Shown: positions 16,022 to 24,953 of the stretch, piece by piece
Layout: each line of letters opens with the position of its first letter
Position numbering within the stretch: the stretch's first letter is position 1
Assembly: GCF_040786275.1 (NCBI RefSeq)
Contig: NZ_JBFMVT010000002.1
Location: 992,001-1,056,000 of the forward strand
DNA: 64,000 nt
Direction: 5' to 3'
Source: Buttiauxella gaviniae
Lineage (GTDB): Bacteria > Pseudomonadota > Gammaproteobacteria > Enterobacterales > Enterobacteriaceae
Translations under genes and position numbers: made by a program
Notes under the pieces: generated by a model
Seen by the model: only the letters and a program-made list of their open reading frames with translations
Databases searched by the model: none
Told to the model about the DNA's origin: nothing

Positions 16022-16912
16022 ATGAATGAAAACAAAATGCTGGGATTGGCATGGATATCGCCCTACATAATAGGGTTGATAGTCTTTACTGCCTTCCCGT
16101 TTGTTTCATCTTTCTTCCTCAGTTTTACTGAGTACGATTTGATGAATCCCCCGGTCTTCACCGGGATTGAAAACTATCGCTACATGTTGACCGAAGATTC
16201 CCTCTTCTGGAAATCCATGGGCGTGACGTTCGCGTATGTATTTTTAACCATCCCGTTAAAACTCGCATTCGCACTCGGCATCGCATTTGTTCTGAACTTT
16301 AAACTGCGCGGCATCGGTTTCTTCCGTACGGCGTACTACATCCCTTCTATTCTGGGTAGCTCCGTTGCTATCGCCGTTTTATGGCGTGCGCTGTTTGCTA
16401 TCGACGGCCTGCTGAACAGCTTTATCGGCGTATTTGGTTTGGATCCGGTGAACTGGCTGGGTGAACCGTCTCTGGCGCTGATGTCCGTTACGCTGCTGCG
16501 CGTATGGCAGTTCGGCTCTGCCATGGTCATCTTCCTTGCGGCCCTACAAAACGTTCCGCAATCCCAGTATGAAGCGGCAATGATCGACGGCGCGTCCAAA
16601 TGGCAGATGTTCATGAAAGTGACCGTGCCTTTGATTACGCCGGTTATTTTCTTCAACTTCATTATGCAGACCACGCAGGCGTTCCAGGAGTTTACCGCGC
16701 CGTACATCATTACCGGCGGCGGCCCGACTCACTACACCTACTTGTTCTCGCTCTATATCTACGACACCGCGTTCAAATACTTCGAAATGGGTTATGGCGC
16801 AGCGCTGGCGTGGGTTCTGTTCCTGGTCGTGGCGGTCTTTGCCTCCATCGCCTTTAAATCATCGAAATACTGGGTGTTCTACTCCGCAGATAAGGGAGGC
16901 AAAAATGGCTGA
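16022..16912 (+). CDS. togM: TogM, oligogalacturonide ABC transporter permease
   Basis: 296 residues, six membrane segments, MalF-type permease. The EAA cytoplasmic loop is visible as QYEAAMIDGASKWQMFMKVTVPLITP, which docks on the ATPase. Gene order permease-permease-ATPase-binding protein, flanking ogl, kdgF and KdgR boxes, and sequence similarity to the Dickeya TogMNAB system identify it. TogMNAB imports pectin-derived oligogalacturonides across the inner membrane. Its end overlaps the start of togN by 8 bases. Confidence 0.92.
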   Translation: MNENKMLGLAWISPYIIGLIVFTAFPFVSSFFLSFTEYDLMNPPVFTGIENYRYMLTEDSLFWKSMGVTFAYVFLTIPLKLAFALGIAFVLNFKLRGIGFFRTAYYIPSILGSSVAIAVLWRALFAIDGLLNSFIGVFGLDPVNWLGEPSLALMSVTLLRVWQFGSAMVIFLAALQNVPQSQYEAAMIDGASKWQMFMKVTVPLITPVIFFNFIMQTTQAFQEFTAPYIITGGGPTHYTYLFSLYIYDTAFKYFEMGYGAALAWVLFLVVAVFASIAFKSSKYWVFYSADKGGKNG

Positions 16913-17819
16913 TATCCCAACAAACCAGCTCGGGTCAACCAACCAGACGGATCTGGCTGAACAAGAGATCGCACGTACGCTACGCCGCGAAAAAATCAGC
17001 CGCAATATTCGCTATGTGGTTCTGGTGATTGTCGGTCTGTTAATGCTCTACCCGCTGGTGTGGATGTTCTCTGCGGCGTTTAAACCGAACCATGAGATCT
17101 TCACGACCCTCGGCCTGTGGCCGTCAAACCCAACCAGCGACGGCTTCGTCAACGGCTGGAAAACCGGTACTGAGTACACCTTTGGTCACTACATGCTGAA
17201 CACCATGCAGTATGTGATTCCAAAAGTATTGCTGACCATTATCTCTTCAACGATTGTCGCTTACGGCTTCGCCCGTTTCGAAATCCCGTTCAAGAAGTTT
17301 TGGTTCGCGACATTGATTACCACCATGCTGCTGCCAAGCACCGTGCTGTTAATTCCGCAATACCTGATGTTCCGTGAAATGGGCATGTTGAATAGCTATC
17401 TGCCGCTGTGGCTGCCAATGGCGTTCGCAACCCAAGGGTTCTTTGTCTTCATGTTGATCCAGTTCCTGCGTGGTGTGCCACGCGATATGGAAGAAGCCGC
17501 GCAAATTGATGGCTGCAACTCCTTCCAGGTGCTGTGGTATGTGGTAGTGCCGATTCTGAAACCGGCCATTATCTCTGTCGCCCTGTTCCAGTTCATGTGG
17601 TCAATGAACGACTTTATCGGGCCGCTGATTTATGTGTACAGCGTAGACAAATACCCAATTGCACTGGCGCTCAAAATGTCTATCGACGTGACTGAAGGCG
17701 CTCCATGGAACGAAATTCTGGCAATGGCGAGCATCTCCATTCTGCCATCGATCATCATCTTCTTCCTGGCTCAACGCTACTTCGTACAAGGCGTGACCAG
17801 CAGCGGAATTAAAGGTTAA
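16905..17819 (+). CDS. togN: TogN, oligogalacturonide ABC transporter permease
   Basis: 304 residues from the ATG at 16905 (MADIPTNQLG; ribosome site GGGAGG inside togM). MalG-type permease with a long N-terminal cytoplasmic segment, TM1 around 34-55 (YVVLVIVGLLMLYPLVWMF) and the EAA motif EEAAQIDGCNSFQVLWYVVVPILKP. It pairs with TogM to form the channel. The product ends SSGIKG, typical of MalG-like permeases. Same operon; togA follows after 13 bases. Confidence 0.92.
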   Translation: MADIPTNQLGSTNQTDLAEQEIARTLRREKISRNIRYVVLVIVGLLMLYPLVWMFSAAFKPNHEIFTTLGLWPSNPTSDGFVNGWKTGTEYTFGHYMLNTMQYVIPKVLLTIISSTIVAYGFARFEIPFKKFWFATLITTMLLPSTVLLIPQYLMFREMGMLNSYLPLWLPMAFATQGFFVFMLIQFLRGVPRDMEEAAQIDGCNSFQVLWYVVVPILKPAIISVALFQFMWSMNDFIGPLIYVYSVDKYPIALALKMSIDVTEGAPWNEILAMASISILPSIIIFFLAQRYFVQGVTSSGIKG

Positions 17820-17832
17820 GTGAGGGAATATC

Positions 17833-18960
17833 ATGGCTGAAGTTATTTTCAACAAATTGCAAAAAGTTTACTCCAACGGCTTCCAGGCGGTTCATGGTAT
17901 CGACCTGAAGATTGCCGATGGCGAATTTATGGTTATCGTCGGCCCATCTGGCTGCGCGAAATCGACCACACTGCGTATGCTGGCGGGTCTGGAGACTATC
18001 AGCGGCGGCGAAATCAGAATCGGCGAACGCGTCGTGAATAACCTGGCACCTAAATCTCGCGGTATCGCGATGGTGTTCCAGAACTACGCGCTGTATCCGC
18101 ATATGACGGTGCGTGAAAACCTGGCATTTGGCCTGAAGTTGAGCAAGCTGCCAAAAGATCAGATCGAATCCCAGGTTAATGAAGCGGCAAAAATCCTTGA
18201 ACTCGATGAGCTGATGGACCGCCTGCCGCGTCAACTCTCCGGTGGCCAGGCACAACGTGTGGCCGTTGGCCGTGCGATTGTGAAAAAACCGGACGTGTTC
18301 TTGTTCGATGAACCCCTGTCGAACTTGGATGCCAAGCTACGTGCGTCAATGCGTATCCGTATCTCCGACCTGCATAAGCAGCTTAAAAAGAGCGGCAAAC
18401 CCGCCACTACCGTTTATGTAACCCACGATCAGACCGAAGCGATGACCATGGGCGACCGTATCTGCGTAATGAAACTGGGCCACATCATGCAGGTTGATAC
18501 CCCAGATAACCTGTACCACTTCCCGAAAAACATGTTCGTGGCGGGCTTTATCGGCGCGCCGGAAATGAACATCAAGCCAAGCAAACTGCTGGAACATAAT
18601 GGCCGCCTGCACATTTCTGTCGGTAATGATTCGCTGGCGCTGAACGAGCGCCAGCAGGCACGCTGCGCAGAATATAAAGACAAGGATGTGTTCTTCGGCA
18701 TCCGCCCTGAGTTTATTTCAATCTCTGATGAACCGTTCGCTGAAAGCCACTCCAGCGGTGAAATGGTACGCGTCGAGAATATGGGTCATGAATTCTTCGT
18801 CTATCTGAAAGTCGCAGATTTTGAAATGACCTGCCGCATCCCTTCCGATGAAGCTAAGCCGATGATTGAAAAAGGCCTTCACCGTAAGGTGTATTTCAAG
18901 TTTGACATGGAAAAATGTCATATTTTCGACGCTAAAACTGAACAGAACATCTCTCTCTAA
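17833..18960 (+). CDS. togA: TogA, oligogalacturonide transporter ATPase
   Basis: 375 residues, MalK/UgpC-type ABC ATPase. Walker A is GPSGCAKST at residues 37-45, with Ala42 where most relatives have Gly (GCGKST). The Q-loop is VFQNYALYPH, the signature LSGGQ at 135-139, Walker B VFLFDEP with Glu160, and the H-loop VTHDQ. A C-terminal OB-type regulatory region follows (FFGIRPEFI). It energises import by TogMN with TogB. The Ala substitution may be a feature of this subfamily rather than a defect, because all other motifs are intact. Confidence 0.92.
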   Translation: MAEVIFNKLQKVYSNGFQAVHGIDLKIADGEFMVIVGPSGCAKSTTLRMLAGLETISGGEIRIGERVVNNLAPKSRGIAMVFQNYALYPHMTVRENLAFGLKLSKLPKDQIESQVNEAAKILELDELMDRLPRQLSGGQAQRVAVGRAIVKKPDVFLFDEPLSNLDAKLRASMRIRISDLHKQLKKSGKPATTVYVTHDQTEAMTMGDRICVMKLGHIMQVDTPDNLYHFPKNMFVAGFIGAPEMNIKPSKLLEHNGRLHISVGNDSLALNERQQARCAEYKDKDVFFGIRPEFISISDEPFAESHSSGEMVRVENMGHEFFVYLKVADFEMTCRIPSDEAKPMIEKGLHRKVYFKFDMEKCHIFDAKTEQNISL

Positions 18961-18974
18961 CAGGATCTAACATA

Positions 18975-20264
18975 ATGAAAAAAGTGCTGTTAAGTACCCT
19001 GATTGCTTCTACTTTAGGCATGGCTGCCGGCTCGGCATTTGCGGCGGATGAGGTTGATTTACGTATGTCCTGGTGGGGCGGCAATGGACGCCACCAGGTC
19101 ACACTGAAAGCGGTGGAAGAGTTCCAGAAACAACACCCGAATATTAAAGTGAAGTCTGAATACACCGGTTGGGACGGTCATCTGTCTCGTCTGACAACGC
19201 AGATTGCAGGCGGTACAGAGCCGGATGTAATGCAGACCAACTGGAACTGGCTGCCTATTTTCTCGAAAACCGGCACCGGCTTCTACGATCTGAATACCGT
19301 GAAAGGCGAGTTGGATCTGGCGCAGTTCGATCCGAAAGAGCTGCAATCAACCACCGTCGACGGCAAGCTGAACGGCATTCCAATTTCCGTGACCGCACGC
19401 GTGTTCTATTTCAACGACGAAACCTGGAAAAAAGCGGGCGTTGAATACCCGAAAACCTGGGATGAGTTGATGGCGGCGGGCAAAACCTTTGAAACCAAAC
19501 TGGGCAAGCAATACTTCCCGGTGGTGTTAGAGCACCAGGATACGCTCTCTCTGCTGCGCTCTTACATGGTGCAGAAATACAATATTCCTGAAATCGACAC
19601 CACGAAAAAGCAGTTCGGCTACACCAAAGAGCAGTGGGTTGAGTTCTTCGGCATGTATAAGAAACTCATCGACAGCCACGTAATGCCTGACACCAAATAC
19701 TATGCGTCATTTGGTAAGAGCAATATGTATGAGATGAAGCCGTGGATTGAGGGCGAATGGGCCGGGACTTATATGTGGAACTCCACCATTAAGAAATACT
19801 CCGACAACCTGAAGCCACCAGCGAAACTGGAACTGGGTTCTTACCCGATGCTGCCAGGTGCAACGGATGCCGGTCTGTTCTTCAAACCCGCGCAAATGTT
19901 CTCTATTAGCAAAACCACCAAGCATCCAAAAGAAGCAGCAATGCTGATTAACTTCCTGCTGAACGAAAAAGCAGGCGTGGAAGCGCTGGGTCTGGAACGC
20001 GGCGTTCCATTGAGCAAAGCGGCGGTGACACAGTTGACGGCCGATGGCGTTATCAAAGATAACGACCCGGCGGTTGCAGGGCTGAAACTGGCGCAATCTT
20101 TGCCAAATAAACTGCCAACTTCGCCATACTTCGACGATCCGCAAATTGTGTCCCTGTTCGGCACCTCTTTGCAGTACATCGATTATGGTCAGAAATCGGT
20201 TGAAGAAACGGCTGCTGAGTTCGAGCGTCAGGGTAACCGTATCCTGAAACGTGCAATGCGCTAA
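18975..20264 (+). CDS. togB: TogB, oligogalacturonide-binding periplasmic protein
   Basis: 429 residues. A Sec signal peptide (MKKVLLSTLIASTLGMAAGSAFA, cleavage likely after Ala23) is followed by a family 1 extracellular solute-binding fold (DLRMSWWGGNGRHQVTLKAV, GGTEPDVMQTNWNWLP). It captures oligogalacturonides in the periplasm for TogMNA. Last gene of togMNAB; a terminator at 20287-20326 then reduces read-through into ogl. Confidence 0.93.
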   Translation: MKKVLLSTLIASTLGMAAGSAFAADEVDLRMSWWGGNGRHQVTLKAVEEFQKQHPNIKVKSEYTGWDGHLSRLTTQIAGGTEPDVMQTNWNWLPIFSKTGTGFYDLNTVKGELDLAQFDPKELQSTTVDGKLNGIPISVTARVFYFNDETWKKAGVEYPKTWDELMAAGKTFETKLGKQYFPVVLEHQDTLSLLRSYMVQKYNIPEIDTTKKQFGYTKEQWVEFFGMYKKLIDSHVMPDTKYYASFGKSNMYEMKPWIEGEWAGTYMWNSTIKKYSDNLKPPAKLELGSYPMLPGATDAGLFFKPAQMFSISKTTKHPKEAAMLINFLLNEKAGVEALGLERGVPLSKAAVTQLTADGVIKDNDPAVAGLKLAQSLPNKLPTSPYFDDPQIVSLFGTSLQYIDYGQKSVEETAAEFERQGNRILKRAMR

Positions 20265-20286
20265 TTAGCTGAGTGTTTTAGTCCTG

Positions 20287-20326
20287 TGCCCTGCCCTACC
20301 ATTTTGGTGAGGCGGGGCATTTTTTT
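20287..20326 (+). terminator. Rho-independent terminator between togB and ogl
   Basis: Stem TGCCCTGCC / GGCGGGGCA (one G-T pair) with inner complementarity ACC/GGT, then seven T residues. It lies only 20 bases before the ogl start, so ogl depends on read-through or its own promoter. Confidence 0.85.
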
Positions 20327-20346
20327 AACACATAAGGAACTTCGTT

Positions 20347-21477
20347 ATGGCTAAAGGTAAGAAAATCCCGCTTTCCTTCCGCGCCCGACGCGACAAGGAA
20401 ACCGGGGCAGAAGTACTCCGTTTGACCCCGCCACACGTCATCTGCCATCGCAACTATTTCTATCAAAAGTGTTTTAGCAATGATGGGCAGCGCCTGATTT
20501 TCGGCGGAGCCTTTGAAGGGCACTGGAACTATTACTCGCTAGATTTAGATAAGCAGATCGCCACACAGTTAACGGAAGGCAGCGGAGATAACACCTTCGG
20601 CGGCTTTTTATCGGCAGACGATCAATCGCTTTGGTATGTGAAAAATACGCGTGAACTGCGGCGCGTCGACCTTGAATCCCTTGAAGAATATGTAGTTTAT
20701 CAGGTCGATGATGAATGGGTGGCTTACGGTACCTGGGTTGCTAATTCAGACTGTACAAAACTGGTCGGCATCGAAATTAAAAAGAGCGACTGGTCACCGC
20801 TCACGGACTGGCAAAAATTCCGCGATTTCTACTTCACCCATCCTGAATGCCGCCTGATTCGTATTGATTTGCTCACCGGCGAGCAGCAGGTCATTTTGCA
20901 AGAAAAACGCTGGCTCGGGCATCCGATTTACCGCCCGTTCGACGACGAAACCGTGGCGTTCTGCCATGAAGGCCCGCGCGATGCTATCGACGCGCGCATG
21001 TGGCTGATTAATCAGGACGGCAGCAATCTGCGCAAAGTTCGCCAGCATGGAGAAGGTGAAAGTTTTACCCATGAATTTTGGGTGCCGGACGGTTCAGCGC
21101 TCTATTACGTTGCCCATAAAGAGGGCGATGCACATCGTTATTTATGGAGCGCCTGCCCGCAAACCCTGGAAAATCGCCAGCTACGCGCGATTCCACCGTG
21201 CTCACATTTAATGAGCAATCACGACGGCTCGTTAGTCGTTGGGGATGGAGCGCCGCACAAAACCGGCAATATCGATCTTAACGATCCCTTTATTTGGGTG
21301 TTCGATCTCAAGAAAGGCACGCAAAAAGCGGTGTGTCAGCACAATACGTCCTGGAAAGTTTTGGATGGCGACCGTCAGGTGACGCATCCGCATCCGTCTT
21401 TTAGTCCGGATAACCAGTGGGTGTTGTATACGTCGGATGAAGAGGGGATGCCAGCGTTGTATCTGGCGAAGATCTAG
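20347..21477 (+). CDS. ogl: Ogl, oligogalacturonate lyase (copy 1)
   Basis: 376 residues, polysaccharide lyase family 22, seven-bladed propeller. Metal-binding and catalytic landmarks include CHRNYFYQKCF near the N-terminus, WLGHPIYRPFDD, VAFCHEGPRDAIDARMW, FTHEFWVPDG, CSHLMSNHDGSLVVGD and HPHPSFSPD near the end. It cleaves short oligogalacturonides in the cytoplasm into unsaturated monomers. About 60-65% similar by eye to the second copy at 22717, and 15 residues shorter. It follows togMNAB in the same direction. Confidence 0.92.
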   Translation: MAKGKKIPLSFRARRDKETGAEVLRLTPPHVICHRNYFYQKCFSNDGQRLIFGGAFEGHWNYYSLDLDKQIATQLTEGSGDNTFGGFLSADDQSLWYVKNTRELRRVDLESLEEYVVYQVDDEWVAYGTWVANSDCTKLVGIEIKKSDWSPLTDWQKFRDFYFTHPECRLIRIDLLTGEQQVILQEKRWLGHPIYRPFDDETVAFCHEGPRDAIDARMWLINQDGSNLRKVRQHGEGESFTHEFWVPDGSALYYVAHKEGDAHRYLWSACPQTLENRQLRAIPPCSHLMSNHDGSLVVGDGAPHKTGNIDLNDPFIWVFDLKKGTQKAVCQHNTSWKVLDGDRQVTHPHPSFSPDNQWVLYTSDEEGMPALYLAKI

Positions 21478-21480
21478 ATA

Positions 21481-21510
21481 AAAAAACATCCTGATTTCAG
21501 GATGTTTTTT
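21481..21510. terminator. Bidirectional terminator between ogl-1 and kduD
   Basis: Perfect inverted repeat with arms AAAAAACATCCTGA and TCAGGATGTTTTTT; the T-run is on both strands. It serves ogl (plus) and probably kduD (minus). Confidence 0.9.
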
Positions 21511-21520
21511 AGTAATGCAG

Positions 21521-21547
21521 GTCGGGTAAGCGCTAGCGCCACCCGAC
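21521..21547. repeat. REP-type palindrome, copy 1
   Basis: GTCGGGTAAGCGCTAGCGCC followed by ACCCGAC: a REP-like palindrome, repeated nearly exactly at 25236-25262. Located between convergent ogl and kduD. Confidence 0.75.
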
Positions 21548-21562
21548 ACTAAACAATTCGAA

Positions 21563-22324
21563 TTAACGCGCCAACCAACCGCCATCAACCGCAACGGTGT
21601 AACCGTTGATGTAATCAGATGCCGGAGAAGCCAGGAACACGATTGGCCCTTTCAGGTCGTCTGGCAGGCCCCAACGGCCAGCAGGGATACGCTCCAGAAT
21701 CGCAGCGCTACGCTCTTCGTCAGCACGCAGTTGCTGGGTGTTGTTGGTCGCCATGTAGCCCGGCGCGATAGCATTCACGTTGATACCGTGCTGTGCCCAC
21801 TCGTTTGCCAGCAGACGGGTCACGCCCATCACTGCGCTCTTAGACGCGGTGTAAGACGGTACGCGGATGCCGCCCTGGTAAGAAAGCATAGACGCGATGT
21901 TAATGATTTTGCCGCCTTTGCCTTGAGCAATGAACTGGCGCGCAACCGCCTGAGACATAAAGAACACGCTCTTAATGTTCAGGTTCATTACGTCATCCCA
22001 ATCTTTTTCGCTGAAGTTGATTGCATCTTCGCGACGAATCAGACCGGCGTTGTTAACCAGAATGTCGATTTGGCCGAACTCAGCAACCGCACGTTCCAGC
22101 AGAGAAGGAATGCCGTCGATCTGACGCAGGTCAGCGGTCAGGCTCAGGAAGCGACGACCCATCGCGGTCACACGCTCGATAGTTTCCGCAGGTTCAACAA
22201 TGTTGATCCCAACGATGTCACAGCCCGCTTCTGCAAGCCCGATAGCCATACCCTGGCCAAGACCTGTATCACAACCAGTAACAACTGCAACTTTACCTTG
22301 TAGGGAGAACGAATCCAGAATCAT
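21563..22324 (-). CDS. kduD: KduD, 2-dehydro-3-deoxy-D-gluconate 5-dehydrogenase
   Basis: 253 residues, as in E. coli. Short-chain dehydrogenase: NAD-binding TGCDTGLGQG (from Thr16), NNAG at 91-94, catalytic Ser145, Tyr158 and Lys162 (SYTASK). It reduces 2,5-diketo-3-deoxygluconate to 2-keto-3-deoxygluconate in pectin breakdown. In E. coli it is next to kduI; kduI is absent from this window. Divergent from the second ogl, with KdgR boxes in the shared control region. Confidence 0.95.
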   Translation of the reverse strand: MILDSFSLQGKVAVVTGCDTGLGQGMAIGLAEAGCDIVGINIVEPAETIERVTAMGRRFLSLTADLRQIDGIPSLLERAVAEFGQIDILVNNAGLIRREDAINFSEKDWDDVMNLNIKSVFFMSQAVARQFIAQGKGGKIINIASMLSYQGGIRVPSYTASKSAVMGVTRLLANEWAQHGINVNAIAPGYMATNNTQQLRADEERSAAILERIPAGRWGLPDDLKGPIVFLASPASDYINGYTVAVDGGWLAR

Positions 22325-22465
22325 GTAGGTTTCCTTTTTTTATTCGGGGCTTGCTATTGGCGCAAGCATCACGGGGAAAATGTTGTTCGCACGATGGCGT
22401 AATTCATAAATTACTTACGGTGAAAACACGTTCCGTAATCTTTGATGGGTTTATAGTAATCTTGT

Positions 22466-22503
22466 TGAAACTGCTTTTCAATTATAAATGAAACGATGTT
22501 TCA
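22466..22503 (-). promoter_or_regulatory. Tandem KdgR boxes in the kduD control region
   Basis: TGAAACGATGTTTCA (22489-22503) is a perfect KdgR-type palindrome; TGAAACTGCTTTTCA (22466-22480) matches with one change, 23 bases away. They lie about 140 bases upstream of kduD. The 22325-22716 gap contains only control elements. Confidence 0.8.
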
Positions 22504-22611
22504 ACTTTTTGGTGGTAGTTCTCAAAATTGATATTGCGATCACGCTTACTCGCCCTTTCTTCCCTTTAAATCATATGTTCTCTGGATGGATAACTCATAC
22601 TTTCACCGTTT

Positions 22612-22627
22612 AGTGAATGCAATCACA
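22612..22627 (+). promoter_or_regulatory. CRP-like site upstream of ogl-2
   Basis: AGTGA-N6-TCACA, one mismatch from the CRP consensus TGTGA-N6-TCACA, flanked by AT-rich bases. It ends six bases before a KdgR box, fitting glucose-sensitive, KdgR-controlled expression. Confidence 0.65.
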
Positions 22628-22632
22628 TATAT

Positions 22633-22647
22633 TGAAACAATGTTTTG
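22633..22647 (+). promoter_or_regulatory. KdgR box upstream of ogl-2
   Basis: TGAAACAATGTTTTG, one change from TGAAAC-N3-GTTTCA at the outer arm. It lies 70 bases upstream of the ogl-2 start. Confidence 0.65.
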
Positions 22648-22716
22648 ATAAATTAACACCCATTGTTCAAACATTAATTTTCGACAGATGCGAATTGTCA
22701 TTCAAAGGAGAGCATT

Positions 22717-23892
22717 ATGGCTAAAGGTATGCGGGTAAAACTGGTTTATGAAGTGAGTCAGGATCCTGACACAGGCGTTGAGGTTACCCGCTTAACGCCG
22801 CCGGAAGTAACGTGCCATCGCAATTACTTCTATCAAAAATGCTTCTTCAATGACGGAAGCAAACTTCTGTTTGCCGGAGAATTTGACGGCAACTGGAACT
22901 ACTATCTGTTGGATATCGCCGCAGCCGAAGCGGTGCAGTTAACCGAAGGCACCGGCGATAATACCTTTGGCGGCTTCCTCTCTCCGGATGACAAATCCCT
23001 CTATTATGTGAAGAACGAACGCACCCTGTTGGAAGTAAACCTGGAAACGTTGGCCGAGCGCGAAGTGTATCGCGTGCCAGAAGATTGGGTCGGTTATGGC
23101 ACCTGGGTTGCGAATAGCGACTGCACTAAATTAGTGGGTATCGAAATCGCCAAAGAGGATTGGGTACCGCTAAACGACTGGAAAATCTTCCACGAATTCT
23201 TCCATAAAGGGCCGAATTGCCGCCTGCTGCGCGTTGATTTGCAAACCGGTGAAAGCGCGGTTATTCACCAGGAAAAAAACTGGCTCGGCCACCCGATTTA
23301 CCGTCCGTTTGATGACCACACCGTTGCGTTCTGCCATGAAGGCCCGCATGACCTGGTGGACGCGCGCATGTGGATGGTTAACGAAGACGGCAGCAACGTG
23401 CGTAAAGTTAAAGAGCATGCGCAAGGCGAAAGCTGCACGCATGAATTCTGGGTGCCAAACGGCTCCTCTCTGATGTACGTTTCCTACCTGAAAGGTCAGC
23501 AAGGCCGCACCATTTATAGCTACAACCCGGACACCGGCATAAACGCTGAAGTGATGCAAATGCCAGCCTGTTCGCACCTGATGAGTAATTTTGATGGCAC
23601 TTTACTGGTCGGCGATGGTTCCGGTACCCCGGTCGATGTGAAAGACACCAGCGGTTATACCATCGATAACGATCCCTATTTGTATGCCTTCGACGTAGCG
23701 GAAAAAAGTTATTTCCGCGTCGCACGCCACGACACCTCCTGGGCTACTTTTGCAAATAGCCGCCAGGTAACTCACCCTCATCCATCCTTTACGCCGGATG
23801 ACAGCGCCATTCTTTTCAGTTCAGATAAAGACGGAAAACCCGCGCTGTATATTGCAAAAATGCCTGTTAACCCTGAAATGATTCCTGCGTAA
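22717..23892 (+). CDS. ogl: Ogl, oligogalacturonate lyase (copy 2)
   Basis: 391 residues, family 22 lyase, nearest in length to characterised Ogl proteins (about 388). Carries the same motifs as copy 1 (CHRNYFYQKCF, WLGHPIYRPFDD, VAFCHEGPHDLVDARMW, CTHEFWVPNG, CSHLMSNFDGTLLVGDG, HPHPSFTPDD). It is divergent from kduD and has its own CRP-like and KdgR sites and terminator, so it is a separate transcription unit. Two ogl copies in one regulon may differ in oligomer length or uronate preference; the sequence does not decide this. Confidence 0.94.
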   Translation: MAKGMRVKLVYEVSQDPDTGVEVTRLTPPEVTCHRNYFYQKCFFNDGSKLLFAGEFDGNWNYYLLDIAAAEAVQLTEGTGDNTFGGFLSPDDKSLYYVKNERTLLEVNLETLAEREVYRVPEDWVGYGTWVANSDCTKLVGIEIAKEDWVPLNDWKIFHEFFHKGPNCRLLRVDLQTGESAVIHQEKNWLGHPIYRPFDDHTVAFCHEGPHDLVDARMWMVNEDGSNVRKVKEHAQGESCTHEFWVPNGSSLMYVSYLKGQQGRTIYSYNPDTGINAEVMQMPACSHLMSNFDGTLLVGDGSGTPVDVKDTSGYTIDNDPYLYAFDVAEKSYFRVARHDTSWATFANSRQVTHPHPSFTPDDSAILFSSDKDGKPALYIAKMPVNPEMIPA

Positions 23893-23932
23893 CGCCGTAA
23901 TCCCCAATGTTAGTGTGCCCTGTGTAGGCTTT

Positions 23933-23966
23933 GCCCTTTCATAAAATAATGAGAGGGCTTTTTTTT
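23933..23966 (+). terminator. Rho-independent terminator after ogl-2
   Basis: Stem GCCCTTTCAT / ATGAGAGGGC (one wobble pair) followed by eight T residues, 40 bases past the stop. Confidence 0.9.
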
Positions 23967-24000
23967 GCCCTTAATATTTAAAACTATTCACGTGAATTCC

Positions 24001-24023
24001 CGCAACTCGAATTATTTGGGTAT
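24001..24023 (-). repeat. ERIC end fragment
   Basis: On the minus strand ATACCCAAATAATTCGAGTT plus GCG, the terminal 23 bases of an ERIC element only. It sits between the ogl-2 and kdgM terminators. Confidence 0.55.
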
Positions 24024-24028
24024 GAATA

Positions 24029-24057
24029 TAAAAAAGCCTCCGCTAATTGCGGAGGCC
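24029..24057 (-). terminator. Rho-independent terminator after kdgM
   Basis: On the minus strand stem GCCTCCGC / GCGGAGGC with a 5-base loop and a T6 run, 45 bases past the porin stop. Confidence 0.88.
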
Positions 24058-24100
24058 TGGAGAGGGTTTTATTTTAGATACAGTACAGTGGTGTAAATTA

Positions 24101-24787
24101 TTAGAAGGAGTAAGCCACGCCTACACGGTAACGAGTCTGACGTTCATCGGTAGATTTGCTCCCGGCAACGTTACCCACTTCGGCATAAGGGGCCCAGTTT
24201 TTATCCCATTTGTAGGCCAGCTTCACGTTGTACTCATCAGAGTCTTTGTCATTATTAGAACGAATTTGATGATCGCTTTTCGCGTAAACGTAGTTCAACT
24301 CGGTACGCCAGTCACCCAATGCATAACCAATCCACGCATCGCCACGGTTAACTTTATCATCGGCGTTTTTGGTATTGTCATTTGGATAGCGGGTATATTC
24401 AAAACGATAACGGGCGGCAACATAAAAACCATTATCGAAGCTATATTGCGCGTGCAAGTAAGGCTTCCAGGTTGTTTTGCTGTCGTTACTGTCAATATTT
24501 AAACCAGGCGTAAGAGAAATATTATCTGTCGCCTTCCAACGCCAGTTAATAGATTCTTCATGACCGCTACCGACGAGGTCGCTAAATGGCTGATCTTTAT
24601 CAGTACCGCCTGATTTCCATTTCGCTTCAACCCCGAATCCCAGGCCATTCGCGAAACGGTGAGATACCGCAACACGGTCGCCGTTGGAACCAGAGTCAAC
24701 ATATTCGTGACGTAAATCTACAGTTACCGCTTGCGCCGCGACACTCACACCGCAGAGAACAACTACACCCAGAGCCTTCTTAAACAT
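24101..24787 (-). CDS. kdgM: KdgM-family oligogalacturonate outer-membrane porin
   Basis: 228 residues from the ATG at 24787. Signal peptide MFKKALGVVVLCGVSVAAQA, then alternating amphipathic strands of a small 12-strand barrel, ending in the outer-membrane signature GVAYSF with C-terminal Phe. VTVDLRHEYVDSGSNGDRVAVSHRFANG is typical of KdgM/NanC proteins. KdgM lets acidic oligosaccharides from pectin through the outer membrane. KdgR boxes and a CRP-like site lie upstream, linking it to the tog/ogl genes. Confidence 0.9.
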   Translation of the reverse strand: MFKKALGVVVLCGVSVAAQAVTVDLRHEYVDSGSNGDRVAVSHRFANGLGFGVEAKWKSGGTDKDQPFSDLVGSGHEESINWRWKATDNISLTPGLNIDSNDSKTTWKPYLHAQYSFDNGFYVAARYRFEYTRYPNDNTKNADDKVNRGDAWIGYALGDWRTELNYVYAKSDHQIRSNNDKDSDEYNVKLAYKWDKNWAPYAEVGNVAGSKSTDERQTRYRVGVAYSF

Positions 24788-24804
24788 AATCTCAGTCCCT
24801 TCAT

Positions 24805-24819
24805 TGAAATGACGTTTCA
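24805..24819 (-). promoter_or_regulatory. KdgR box proximal to kdgM
   Basis: TGAAATGACGTTTCA, one change from the KdgR palindrome, 18 bases upstream of the kdgM start and next to its ribosome site. Confidence 0.7.
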
Positions 24820-24953
24820 TTATTATGAAACTGAATTTTATTTTTAAATGAACGTTATTTTAGTGATCGAGATCGTAAATATTTATGTCAAAAAAAACAC
24901 AAAACCACCGCCGTGATAGGCATCAAAAAAAATGAAGCAAAGTCTCATTAATT

